A DNA stretch of 64,000 bases from positions 1 to 64,000 of the forward strand of contig CAKPKG010000003.1 in NCBI GenBank assembly GCA_934167165.1. Reading direction: 5' to 3'. Shown here one piece after another: positions 26,348-35,368 of this stretch. The notes under the pieces were generated by a model. That model made no database searches and was not told the DNA's origin. It saw nothing but the letters and a program-made list of their open reading frames with translations. Source of the stretch: an uncultured Clostridia bacterium. Lineage in GTDB: Bacteria; Bacillota; Clostridia; TANB77; CAG-508. The position numbers and the translations under genes are program-made. Position 1 is the stretch's first letter; every line of letters begins with the position of its first letter.

Positions 26348-27712
26348 TTGAGAAAATATTTTGGAACAGATGGAATTAGAAGAATTGCAAATACAGAACT
26401 TACACCAGAATTAGTGTATAAAGTTGCAAAGGCTGGAGCATATGTTTTATCAAAACATGCAGATCACGCTCCAACTATATTAATTGGTAGAGATACAAGG
26501 CTTTCAGGAACATTAATAGAAAGCGCAATGACAGCAGGATTTTTAAGTTATGGTGCTAATGTTAAATTAGTAGGGGTTATGCCAACTCCGGCAGTGGCAT
26601 ACTTAACAAAAAAATTAAAAGCAGATGCAAGCGTTGTAATATCTGCATCACATAATACTTTTGAATTTAATGGAGTTAAATATTTTAGTAATAAAGGAAT
26701 GAAAATATCTGACGAATTAGAAGAAGAAATAGAAGAAGTTATGGATTCTGGAAAAATAAATGAGTTAATTGCTGTACATAATAAAATAGGAGTAGCAGAA
26801 GATGCAACAGATTTAATGGATGAATATGTTTGTTTATTTAGAAGGATTTTTGAAGATAATATAGAAGAACACTTAAAAGATGATTTTATAGTAGGCCTAG
26901 ACGTAGCAAATGGAGCAACATATAAAGTTGCAGAAGAAGTATTTAAAAAATTAGGAATAAAATACAAAATAATAAATAATAATCCAGATGGAATAAATAT
27001 AAATCATGATTGCGGTTCAACACATTTAGAAGGATTAAAAAAATTCGTTTTGGAAAATAATTTGAGTTTAGGAATAGCATATGATGGGGACGGAGACAGA
27101 TGTTTAGCAATAGACGAAAAAGGAAATCTTATAGATGGAGATAAACTACTTGCAATATTCTCAAAGTACTTACAAGAAAAAGGAAAGCTAAAAAACAATA
27201 CTTTAGTTGCAACAATTATGAGCAACATGGGCTTGAATAAATTTGCTGAAAATAACAATATAAATTTAAAACAAACAAAAGTTGGAGACAGATATGTTTT
27301 AGAAGAAATGCTAAAAAATGATTATAATTTAGGTGGAGAGCAATCTGGCCATATTATATTATTAGATCACAATCCAACAGGAGATGGAATTCTTACATCA
27401 CTTATGCTTATACAAATTTTGTTAGAAAAAAATGTTTTGCCATCTGAACTTTGTGATATAATACAAATATATCCACAAGTATTGGTAAATGCAAAAGTAA
27501 ATTCAACTAAAAAGAATCAGTATTTAGAAGATAAAGAAATTCAAAACAAAATTAAAGAACTTGAAAAAGAGTTTGCAAACGATGGAAGAGTTGTAATTAG
27601 ACCTTCTGGAACAGAACCATTAATAAGAGTTATGATAGAAGGAAAAGATAAAGAATACATCTCAAAAGAAGCAAAGGAATTAGCAGAAATAATAGAAGAA
27701 AAATTAAACTAG
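26348..27712 (+). CDS. glmM: Phosphoglucosamine mutase
   Basis: A 454-residue alpha-D-phosphohexomutase that makes glucosamine 1-phosphate for peptidoglycan. It has RKYFGTDGIRR at the start, the phosphoserine loop VVISASHNTFEFNG, the metal-binding DGDGDR block, the sugar-binding LGGEQSGHIIL and the phosphate-binding RPSGTEPLIRVM near the end. Translation starts at TTG 26348 after TAGGAGG. Length is typical (about 450). Confidence 0.97.
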   Translation: MRKYFGTDGIRRIANTELTPELVYKVAKAGAYVLSKHADHAPTILIGRDTRLSGTLIESAMTAGFLSYGANVKLVGVMPTPAVAYLTKKLKADASVVISASHNTFEFNGVKYFSNKGMKISDELEEEIEEVMDSGKINELIAVHNKIGVAEDATDLMDEYVCLFRRIFEDNIEEHLKDDFIVGLDVANGATYKVAEEVFKKLGIKYKIINNNPDGININHDCGSTHLEGLKKFVLENNLSLGIAYDGDGDRCLAIDEKGNLIDGDKLLAIFSKYLQEKGKLKNNTLVATIMSNMGLNKFAENNNINLKQTKVGDRYVLEEMLKNDYNLGGEQSGHIILLDHNPTGDGILTSLMLIQILLEKNVLPSELCDIIQIYPQVLVNAKVNSTKKNQYLEDKEIQNKIKELEKEFANDGRVVIRPSGTEPLIRVMIEGKDKEYISKEAKELAEIIEEKLN

Positions 27713-27771
27713 TCATTAATTTTATTATACATATTAGAAAAAATATAAGAAAAACAAAGGAGGAAAACGGA

Positions 27772-28125
27772 ATGTTTATTATTAATTTAACAGATCCACT
27801 TACATTAATATTGTTATTAACAGCAACAATATTATCAATAATATTAGGAAAGGAAACAAAAAAACCAATTGCACCAGCAATAGCTTTGACAGTATTTTTA
27901 GCTTTAGTATTAATGCATAGCATACAACTATCAATTCTACCACAAGTAGTGCAAGAAGTAGATTTACAATCATACAAGTCAGCATTAATAGGAAGTATTG
28001 GATTTGACTGTGCGCTTATATTTATATCTTTCTTCGGATATTTATGGATCGATGACATATCTAGTAAATTTTATAAAAAGAAAAGTATTGATAATAGTTT
28101 AGATTGGTTTTGGAATAAAATTTAA
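27772..28125 (+). CDS. Unknown three-helix membrane protein
   Basis: A 117-residue protein with three hydrophobic segments at about residues 8-24, 34-55 and 68-92. A short charged tail ends LDWFWNKI. No family is recognised. It is placed between glmM and metG with an AAGGAGGA site in front of ATG 27772, so it is probably cotranscribed with one or both. A role in envelope or transport is possible but only a guess. Confidence 0.7.
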   Translation: MFIINLTDPLTLILLLTATILSIILGKETKKPIAPAIALTVFLALVLMHSIQLSILPQVVQEVDLQSYKSALIGSIGFDCALIFISFFGYLWIDDISSKFYKKKSIDNSLDWFWNKI

Positions 28126-28152
28126 AACCAATGATGGACAGGAGGAATTTTA

Positions 28153-29739
28153 ATGAGTAAAAATATACTAATTGGTGGAGCATGGCCTTATGCAAACAAT
28201 TCTTTGCATTTAGGCCATTTGGCAGGTTTAATATCAGGTGATATTTTGGCACGTTATCACAGAATTAACGGAGATAATGTTTTATATGTATCTGGAACAG
28301 ACTGTCATGGGACTCCTATAACAGAAAGAGCAAAAAAAGAGGGAAGAACAGCAAAGGAAATAGCGGAACAATATCATGAAGAATTTGTAAAAACATTTAA
28401 CGCAATGAATTTTTCATATGATTTATATTCAAAAACAGAAACAGAATATCATGCTAAAAAAGTTCAAGAGATATTTAAAAAATTATATGACAATGGATAT
28501 ATATATGAAAAGATTGAACCACAAGCATATTGCGAAAAATGTAATAAATTTTTACAAGACAGAGAAATACAAATTACATGCCCAGAGTGTGGAGAAACAA
28601 CCAAAGCAGACCAATGTGATAATTGTGGACATACTCCATCAGTAGAAGAATTAAAAGATGGTGTTTGTTTAGTTTGTGGAAGTAAAGCAATTGAAAAAAA
28701 CAATAAAAATTTATATTTTGCTTTATCTAAATTTCAAGATATAATTCAAGCAAACACAGACAAGTGCAAACAATTTTGGAGAGTAAATGCAAGAAATGAA
28801 ACAGAAAAATATTTAAAACAAGGATTAAAAGACAGAGCAGTAACGAGAGATTTAGACTGGGGAATAGAAATACCACTTCCAGGATATGAATCTAAAAGAA
28901 TGTATGTATGGATAGAAGCTGTACTTGGATATTTAACGGATACAATGAAGCTAGCAGAAGAAAATGGATTTAGCTGGGAGGACTTTTGGAAAGAAGGTCA
29001 CAACAACAAAATATACATGTGCCATGGAAAAGACAATATCGTATTTCATAGTATAATATTTAATGGATTATTAGCTGGATTAGAAGATAATTTCCATTTA
29101 GTAGATGTAATAGTTTCTACAGAATACCTAAATATTAATGATGAAAAAATATCAAAAAGCAAAGGAAACGGTATTACAGCATTAGAAATGCTTGAGAAAT
29201 ATAATACAGATTCATTAAGATTCCATATTATAAATAACGGACCAGAAAAGAAGGATACAAACTTTACTATTGAAGAATTTGAAAGAACACATAATAATGA
29301 AATATTAAATAAATTTGGAAACCTAGTAAATAGAACTTTAAGATTTAAAGAATTAACACAAATTCCAAATGGTAAATTAGATGATCAAGCAAAAGTAGAA
29401 ATAGAAAAAACATACAAACAAGTTTCAAATTTAATAGAAAATCTAGAATTTAGAGCTGCAACACAAAAAGTTATGGAACTTGTAGAATATGCAAATAAAT
29501 TCTATGATGAAAGCAAACCATGGATTCAGAAAAAAGAAGATATAGAAGGCTTTAATAACACAATATACACTTGTGCAGTTATTATAGCAAACCTATCAAA
29601 TTTATTTGAGCCATTTATGCCAAAAGCATGTGAAAAAATAAGAGAATACCTAAAAATAAGCAAACCACAATGGGAATTTACAACAATAGAAGATAATATA
29701 AAATTAGAAAATATAGAACCATTATTTAATAGAATATAA
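28153..29739 (+). CDS. metG: Methionyl-tRNA synthetase
   Basis: A 528-residue class I synthetase. HIGH appears in GAWPYANNSLHLGHLAG and the KMSKS loop as KISKSKGNGI. Between them is a zinc knuckle with four CxxC pairs (YCEKCNKF, TCPECGE, QCDNCG, VCGSK), the type with two knuckles. The C-terminal anticodon domain follows; the extra EMAP-like tRNA-binding domain is absent, which explains the short length. ATG 28153 follows AGGAGG. Confidence 0.96.
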   Translation: MSKNILIGGAWPYANNSLHLGHLAGLISGDILARYHRINGDNVLYVSGTDCHGTPITERAKKEGRTAKEIAEQYHEEFVKTFNAMNFSYDLYSKTETEYHAKKVQEIFKKLYDNGYIYEKIEPQAYCEKCNKFLQDREIQITCPECGETTKADQCDNCGHTPSVEELKDGVCLVCGSKAIEKNNKNLYFALSKFQDIIQANTDKCKQFWRVNARNETEKYLKQGLKDRAVTRDLDWGIEIPLPGYESKRMYVWIEAVLGYLTDTMKLAEENGFSWEDFWKEGHNNKIYMCHGKDNIVFHSIIFNGLLAGLEDNFHLVDVIVSTEYLNINDEKISKSKGNGITALEMLEKYNTDSLRFHIINNGPEKKDTNFTIEEFERTHNNEILNKFGNLVNRTLRFKELTQIPNGKLDDQAKVEIEKTYKQVSNLIENLEFRAATQKVMELVEYANKFYDESKPWIQKKEDIEGFNNTIYTCAVIIANLSNLFEPFMPKACEKIREYLKISKPQWEFTTIEDNIKLENIEPLFNRI

Positions 29740-29752
29740 AGGAGAAGAAAAA

Positions 29753-30415
29753 ATGGGTAAATTATATGTAATAGATGGAACAGATGCAAGTGGAAAACAA
29801 ACACAGTTTGAAAAATTGCAACAAAGATTAAAAAAAGAAAATATAGATTTTAGAACTGTATCTTTTCCAAATTATGATAGCCCATCATCTTCTTTGGTAA
29901 AAATGTATTTATCAGGAGAATTTGGAGAAAATGCAAAAGATGTTAGCCCATATATAGCTTCAACATTTTATGCAGCAGATAGATATGCAACATATAAAAC
30001 AAAATTAGAAGACTATTATAATAATGGAGGAATAATATTGGCAGATAGATACACAACTGCAAATATGGTTCACCAAGCAGGAAAAATAAAAGATGAGCAA
30101 GAAAGAGAAAAATTTTTGAACTGGCTTTGGGACTTTGAGTTCAACTTATATAAATTGCCAGTACCAACAAAGGTATTTTTCTTAAATATGCCACCAGAAT
30201 ATGCATTTGAGCTTATGAAAAACAGAGAGAATAAATTTACACATGAAGCACAAAAAGACATACATGAGAGAGATAAAAGCCATATAATAGACAGCTATAA
30301 TGCAGCATGTGATGTAGCCAAAAAATATAATTGGGTAACTATAGATTGCATAAAAGATGATAAAATAAGAACAATAGAAGAAATACATGAAGATATATTT
30401 AAACAAATCAAATAA
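29753..30415 (+). CDS. tmk: Thymidylate kinase
   Basis: A 220-residue P-loop kinase that phosphorylates dTMP. The P-loop is IDGTDASGKQTQFEKL, the substrate-binding segment is YAADRYAT, and the DR motif is ILADRYTTANMVHQAGK. The LID segment NKFTHEAQKDIHERD lacks the Arg-rich E. coli pattern, in line with Gram-positive enzymes that keep a basic residue in the P-loop. It lies 13 bases after metG and is followed by a terminator-like hairpin and nadD. Confidence 0.93.
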   Translation: MGKLYVIDGTDASGKQTQFEKLQQRLKKENIDFRTVSFPNYDSPSSSLVKMYLSGEFGENAKDVSPYIASTFYAADRYATYKTKLEDYYNNGGIILADRYTTANMVHQAGKIKDEQEREKFLNWLWDFEFNLYKLPVPTKVFFLNMPPEYAFELMKNRENKFTHEAQKDIHERDKSHIIDSYNAACDVAKKYNWVTIDCIKDDKIRTIEEIHEDIFKQIK

Positions 30416-30423
30416 AATAAAGC

Positions 30424-30448
30424 AAAAGGGGACAACCCCTTTTTGTTT
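30424..30448 (+). terminator. GGGGACAACCCC hairpin
   Basis: AAAAGGGGACAACCCCTTTTTG forms a short stem with a T run after tmk. A near-identical GGGGACAGACCCC hairpin occurs at 13629-13645, so it may be a small repeat as well as a weak terminator. Confidence 0.6.
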
Positions 30449-30461
30449 GTGAAGAGGAAAA

Positions 30462-30980
30462 ATGGAAAAAATAGGATTTTTTGGAGGATGTTTTAATCCA
30501 CCAACAAATATACATATAAAATTAGCAAACAATCTAATAAAAACTAAAAAATTAGACAAAGTAATTTTTATACCAGTAAATGATACATACGAAAAAAATG
30601 AATTGATATCAGCTAATCACAGATTAAACATGCTAAAATTAGCAATAAAGGATTATAGTAATTTAGAAGTAGATGATATTGAAATAAAAGAGAACAAAAA
30701 ACTATTTGCTGTAGATGCGTTTAAACTAATCAAAGAAAAATACTCTAAAAAGTGTGAAATATTCTTTATATTGGGATCAGATAACTTTGAAAAAATGAGC
30801 AAATGGAAAGAGTATAATAAAATAAAAAATCAAAAATTCATAGTTATAAATAGAAATAAAAATCAGATTTCGTCAACTCAAATTAGAGAAATGATAGCAA
30901 ATAATAATAGTGAAGTACAAAAATATTTATCAAAAGAGGTATACAAATATATAGAACAAAACAAATTGTATAAATTGTAA
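30462..30980 (+). CDS. nadD: Nicotinate-nucleotide adenylyltransferase-like protein
   Basis: A 172-residue nucleotidyltransferase for NAD synthesis. The T/HxGH region is diverged: GFFGGCFNPPTNIHIKLANN replaces the usual GGTFNPIHNGH, keeping the last His. ILGSDNFEKMSKW and the ISSTQIREMI block (the ISSTxxR motif) are clear. It is shorter than typical NadD (about 200), lacking part of the middle region. Activity is likely but the altered first motif lowers certainty. It ends at a hairpin repeat copy. Confidence 0.8.
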   Translation: MEKIGFFGGCFNPPTNIHIKLANNLIKTKKLDKVIFIPVNDTYEKNELISANHRLNMLKLAIKDYSNLEVDDIEIKENKKLFAVDAFKLIKEKYSKKCEIFFILGSDNFEKMSKWKEYNKIKNQKFIVINRNKNQISSTQIREMIANNNSEVQKYLSKEVYKYIEQNKLYKL

Positions 30981-30983
30981 TTT

Positions 30984-31090
30984 TGCGAAGTGCGAAGTGT
31001 GAGGTAAGAAGTGCGAAGAATAGGTAAAGACCTACGAAGCCTTGACCATATAAATCCCACCTCCAACATCACACCACACACTTCAATTAA
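30984..31090 (+). repeat. Hairpin repeat family 1, full copy
   Basis: Left arm TTGCGAAGTGCGAAGTGTGA then GGTAAGAAGTGCGAA, central AAAGACCTACGAAGCCTT, right arm TCCCACCTCCAACATCACAC. It fills the gap between nadD and the GltD-like gene. Confidence 0.9.
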
Positions 31091-31106
31091 AAAAAGGAGA
31101 AATAAA

Positions 31107-32354
31107 TTGAAAAACTTACAAGAAGCACAAAACGAAGCAAATAAATGCTTAAATTGTAAAGTACCAATGTGCCAAAAAGGATGTCCAATTAGTACACATA
31201 TTCCAGAATTTATAGAAAAAATTAAAAATAATAATTTAGAAGAAGCTTACAAAATATTGCAAAGCAATAATATTATGAGCGATGTGTGTTCAAATGTATG
31301 TCCATATGAAGAATGTTGTGTAGGACATTGTGTAAGAGGAATAAAAGGAGAACCAATACAAGTAAACAAATTAGAAAAATACGTAAATAATTGGGCAAGA
31401 GATAATAATGTTATATATGTAAATGAAACTATAAAATCAAACGAAATAAAAGTAGCAATTATTGGTTCAGGCCCAGCTGGAATAGAATGTGCAATAGAAC
31501 TTGCTAAAAATGGATTTGATGTAACAATTTTTGAAAAAGAATCAGAAATAGGTGGACTTTTAACATATGGAATTCCAGGCTTTAGATTACCAAGAGATAT
31601 TACTCAAAATTTAACCAAAAGAATAAAAAGTTTAGGAGTAAATATACAAACAAATATAGAATTTGGAAAAGATATAACAATAAATAGCCTAAAAAAAGAA
31701 GGCTTTAAAGCAATTTTTATAGCAATAGGAGCAGAAAACGCAAGTACATATTCTTTAACTAACAAAGAATGTGATAAAATATACAAATCAGATTATATAT
31801 TAAAAGAATATAATGCAAAAAACATAGTAAAGAATTTAGGCAATGTAATAGTAATAGGTGGAGGAAATGTGGCAACTGACTCTGCAAGAGCTGCAATAAG
31901 GATGGGAGCTAAAACTAGTACAATTGTATATAGAAGAAATAAAGAAAAAATGCCAGCAAGGGAAATAGAATTACAAGAAGCAATAGAAGACGGAATAAAA
32001 GTAATATATAATACAAAAGTTTTAGAAGCAGAAGTAGAAGATGGAAAAATTGAAAAAGTAAAATGTATAAAAACAGACAAAACAAATGGAGAAGTAAAAG
32101 ATATTGAAAACAGTGAGTTTTATATAAATGCAGACACAATAATATTTGCTATAGGATTAAAACCAAACAAAAACATATTGGAAAAAGAAAATATAGAACT
32201 TGAAAATGGACTTATAAAAATAAATGAAAAATGCCAAACTAATATTGAAGGAGTGTTTGCTGGTGGAGATGTTTGCCAAAGCAAAGCTACAGTATGTTTA
32301 GCAATAAAAGCTGGAAAAGATGCAGCAAAAAACATTATAGAATATTTACAATAA
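31107..32354 (+). CDS. GltD-like NAD(P)H-dependent oxidoreductase (glutamate synthase small subunit family)
   Basis: A 415-residue flavoprotein. The N-terminal half-ferredoxin domain binds iron-sulfur clusters (CLNCKVPMCQKGCP and CSNVCPYEECCVGHC); residues 112-140 form the FAD dinucleotide fold (IIGSGPAGIECAIELAKNG), followed by GGLLTYGIPGFRLPRD and the NAD(P)H fold VIGGGNVATDSARAA. GVFAGGDVC is the C-terminal FAD motif. Members pass electrons from NAD(P)H to glutamate synthase or act alone in related reactions. No gltB large subunit is adjacent, so the partner is unknown. TTG start at 31107 after AAGGAGAAA. Confidence 0.9.
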   Translation: MKNLQEAQNEANKCLNCKVPMCQKGCPISTHIPEFIEKIKNNNLEEAYKILQSNNIMSDVCSNVCPYEECCVGHCVRGIKGEPIQVNKLEKYVNNWARDNNVIYVNETIKSNEIKVAIIGSGPAGIECAIELAKNGFDVTIFEKESEIGGLLTYGIPGFRLPRDITQNLTKRIKSLGVNIQTNIEFGKDITINSLKKEGFKAIFIAIGAENASTYSLTNKECDKIYKSDYILKEYNAKNIVKNLGNVIVIGGGNVATDSARAAIRMGAKTSTIVYRRNKEKMPAREIELQEAIEDGIKVIYNTKVLEAEVEDGKIEKVKCIKTDKTNGEVKDIENSEFYINADTIIFAIGLKPNKNILEKENIELENGLIKINEKCQTNIEGVFAGGDVCQSKATVCLAIKAGKDAAKNIIEYLQ

Positions 32355-32427
32355 ATTTGTAAAAGAGAAAGAACAATATGAATTGATATATGCTTTTTTA
32401 GTCAAACAAATTAAACGGATTAAATAA

Positions 32428-33217
32428 ATGATTGGGCGTGATAATATGATATATATATTAATATTAATTTTTATAGTTATTCTTATTTTTCCGGGCAGAT
32501 GGTTTATAATATTTACAGTAAATAAAGGAAAGGTTAAATTTAGAATAAATGAATTAGATTTAGATAACAAGTATTCTGAAATAGAGCAAACTAAAAATAT
32601 TAAAAAGTTAAAAGAATTTTATCGAAATACTATTTTATATGAAATTATTCCTCATTTTTTTGAAATCGTTTCAGAAAAGAAAATAGATTTAACGGACGAC
32701 GATTTTGAAAAAGAATATGATAATTTTGAAAGAGAATATAATAAGCTAGAAAAATATAAAGAAGAAAATAATTGTTGGATAAAAAGAATTTTTAAAGAGA
32801 CGGGAAGAATTGCTTATAAAGATTTTAGCTACGATTTTGATTATATTTGTAAGGTTAATAATAAATGTATAAATATAATAAGACTAACAAATTATTTTTA
32901 TATGAAAGGCGATGGCTCGGTAGATTCAGGACGGAAATATCAATTCATTCGTAGGGTATATTATTAATATTCCAGAATTTAATGAAACCTATAAACTTAA
33001 GGAACTAACTAAAAAGGATTATTATTATGATGAAAACAAAAAAATTTTAACTTTAATTATATCCGAGCAAATTCATGGTGGATTTTTTACAAGTGCTATT
33101 GATAGATATTACCCAGACAACATCTATCAATTCACTAAAGAAAAGAATAACTTTATTAGTATTAATTATAATTATTTTAAAGAATTAAAAGAATTTATTA
33201 ATAATTATACAGTGTAG
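32428..33217 (+). CDS. Unknown membrane-anchored protein, +1 shift at CGG
   Basis: About 262 residues once C32932 is skipped. One N-terminal membrane segment (YILILIFIVILIF) is followed by a charged helical part and a C-terminal domain with YFYMKGDGSVDSGGNINSF, YYYDENKKILTLII and GGFFTSAIDRYYPDN. This last part looks like a periplasmic-type beta domain, but no family is recognised with confidence. The zero frame ends at 32967. The fit of the second frame is supported by its continuous opening for 94 codons and by the matching GG context. ATG 32446 is an alternative start. Confidence 0.65.
32932..32934 (+). other. Inferred +1 shift site in the 32.4-kb unknown gene (CGG, then GGA)
   Basis: Zero frame GGA CGG AAA; continuing the long C-terminal frame needs GGA GGA AAT. 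The extra base is C32932. The gene is not a known family, so this site rests on frame continuity and motif match. Confidence 0.72.
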
Positions 33218-33275
33218 GATTAATTTATGTATGGATGGATAGCACTGCCAGCCAGCAAAAAGATAAATTAAGATT

Positions 33276-33372
33276 TCATGAAGTGGGAAGTGAGAAGTGC
33301 GAAAAATAAGGAAAGGCCTGTGAAGTCTTGACTATATAAATCACACCCTCACACCTCCTACTTCAATTAAAC
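33276..33372 (+). repeat. Hairpin repeat family 1, full copy
   Basis: Left arm CATGAAGTGGGAAGTGAGAA, central AAAGGCCTGTGAAGTCTT, right arm TCACACCCTCACACCTCCTA then CTTCAATTAA. It lies just before the first pilin-like gene. Confidence 0.88.
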
Positions 33373-33387
33373 AAAGGAGGAATTAAA

Positions 33388-34288
33388 ATGAAAGAAAACA
33401 AAAGACGGAATTACATTAATAGCATTAATTATAACAATTATAGTAATGCTAATATTGGTAGCAGTAACAGTTACAGTTGCAAAAGATGGAGGTTTATTTG
33501 AAACAGCAAGAACAGCAAAAACAGGAACACAAAAGGAAGCTGATAGAGAAAATTTAGTAGCAGCAGCTGTTGGAGCATATGATGCTAGAAGCCAAGAGGT
33601 AAAAGAAGAAGAACTAAAACAAAATTTAGGAAATGAATGGAGAGTTGAAAATCAAACAAATTACTATAAGGTAACTTCACCTAATGGAAATGAATTTAAA
33701 GTAAATATAAAAAATGCAACAGTAGAAGACAATAAGGAAGAGGCCGAAAGTGATTTTATAGGAGAGTATAAAGATTGCAATGACAACGAAATGAAACTTC
33801 AAATTAGTAAAGAAAATTTAGTATGGGATGGAGAAATATATAATTACACCTATAATGAAAACAAAAAGACTATAACTGTTACTTTTAACGATAGCGGTAA
33901 CCAGGTTGATTACGAAATATTTATATTTAGTATAAAGGATGATGCGGGAAAAGTTGTTAACAAAGTTATTTTGCCTGCTGAAAATTCTTTGACACAAAGC
34001 GATGTTCTTGGGGTACTATATACAACAAATGGAACGACAGGGTTCAACATGTATAAGAAAGATACAGACGAGAGATACATTAATAATGAAACTGGATATT
34101 ATATAAATTTTGGAACAAGCACAGATGAGGCTGGTAATGAATATGGAACCATAGATATGGGAGATAAAGGGATTTATATAAAAATAGACCAATATATATA
34201 TACTAGCTGGGGAACGTATGAGCAAACAAGCGACTCACAGGTGTTGGATTTGAGCGATAATTTAGAGTATACAAAAGTATCGGATTGA
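33388..34288 (+). CDS. Type IV pilin-like surface protein, +1 shift at CGG (copy 1)
   Basis: About 299 residues. ATG 33388 has a strong AAAGGAGG site, but the zero frame from it hits CGG at codon 7 and then closes. Skipping C33406 gives KENKRGITLIALIITIIVML, a prepilin-type leader with the glycine before a 20-residue hydrophobic helix, as cleaved by prepilin peptidase. The mature part has a short coil, then a beta-rich domain ending in YIYTSWGTYEQ. It resembles its downstream neighbour, so the pair arose by tandem duplication. Likely a surface or pseudopilin-like protein. Confidence 0.85.
33406..33408 (+). other. Inferred +1 shift site in pilin-like gene 1 (codon 7 CGG, then GGA)
   Basis: Zero frame AGA CGG AAT; the prepilin leader needs AGA GGA ATT. 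The shifted glycine is the one expected at the peptidase cleavage site. Confidence 0.88.
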
Positions 34289-34333
34289 TTTAAAGAAATT
34301 TATTTATAGATAATAAAAAGGGGAGAAATTAAA

Positions 34334-35249
34334 ATGAAAGAAAATAGAAGACGGAATTACATTAATAGCACTAATTATAACAATTATAGTAATGCTAATA
34401 TTGGTAGCAGTAACAGTAAACCTTGCAAATGAAAATGGAGGTTTGTTTATAAAAACAAGAGAAGCAAAAAAGGATACAGCATATAAAGCAGAAGAAGAAA
34501 ATTTATTGTTGTATAAATATGGAGAGTCTTATAATTATGAAGACGGTACATTAGATTTAAAAAATTTAAAGAAAGAACTTGAAAAAGATGATAGATGGAG
34601 TGCTTTCTCATTTGATGACGATATTAACCCAACAGTACTAACAGTAACAGGAGCTCAAAGTGGATTAGAACATAAAATATATATAATGGGAGAGAAAAAA
34701 GAAGATAATCAAGAAATTGCAGGAACATATATTAAGTTCGGCAGAGAAGATAAATTTCAAGTAACAGCAGGTGGAAAAGTAATATACGATGGAGAAGGAA
34801 GTTCTGTTCCATATACTTATGACAAAAATAGTAAAGTTATAAAATTCACAATACCTCCTTCAAGTGAAGGATCAGATCCAGATAACTATGAAATACCTAT
34901 TTGGATTATAAAGGATGATGAAGGAAATATTATAAATAAGCTAATGTTGGATTTTGATCTAAAGGGATTATGGATGACAAATGGTGTTGCAGGACTTGCT
35001 TCATATAGAATAGCAGATGGAACATATATACATAGCAATGATGAAAGCAAAGTAGTAATTTCTACAAAAGAAGATAGTAATGGAAATAAATACGGATTTT
35101 TTGATGATGGAGATCAATCTATATATGTGTGCAAAGATGGATATATATATACATCTTGGGGAGGATATAGAGTAATGAACAATACTCAATTTTGTAGTTT
35201 AAATGATGATGGAACAGACGATAGTGATAATATTTATACAATGCAATAA
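34334..35249 (+). CDS. Type IV pilin-like surface protein, +1 shift at CGG (copy 2)
   Basis: About 304 residues. It mirrors the upstream gene: GGGGAGAAATT before ATG 34334, CGG at codon 7 (34352-34354), and after skipping the C the leader ENRRGITLIALIITIIVM. The mature part differs more (EREDKFQVTAGG-like FGREDKFQVTAGGK region), but both end in a YIYTSWG block inside a repeated beta motif. The identical location of the extra base in both copies means it predates the duplication or is held by selection. Confidence 0.85.
34352..34354 (+). other. Inferred +1 shift site in pilin-like gene 2 (codon 7 CGG, then GGA)
   Basis: Zero frame AGA CGG AAT, as in copy 1. The extra base is C34352. The third pilin-like gene at 61607 has AGA GCT at this place and needs no shift. 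Confidence 0.88.
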
Positions 35250-35264
35250 CCATGTAATTCTGAA

Positions 35265-35300
35265 AAGCTTCTTTAGTGGAAAACTAGAGAAGTTTTTTTA
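35265..35300 (+). terminator. Intrinsic terminator after pilin-like gene 2
   Basis: CTTCTTTAGT pairs with ACTAGAGAAG and is followed by seven T bases. Confidence 0.75.
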
Positions 35301-35324
35301 TTTATTAATAATAAGCAAATTTTA

Positions 35325-35353
35325 TTGACAAATACAAACAAACGTTCTATAAT
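35325..35353 (+). promoter_or_regulatory. dinB promoter with LexA-like operator
   Basis: TTGACA (35325-35330) and TATAAT (35348-35353) are separated by 17 bases, a consensus vegetative promoter. The spacer holds CAAACAAACGTTCT (35335-35348), close to the Gram-positive LexA box CGAACRNRYGTTYC. SOS control of dinB is therefore likely. Confidence 0.72.
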
Positions 35354-35368
35354 TACCTTGGTGATAAT

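Noticed and set aside
28153..29739. metG as truncated
   Set aside because: It lacks the C-terminal EMAP-like domain, but 528 residues with complete catalytic and anticodon domains is a normal short form.
13629..30448. GGGGACA-CCCC hairpins as a mobile repeat
   Set aside because: Two short copies only (13629 and 30424), which could be ordinary terminators that look alike by chance.
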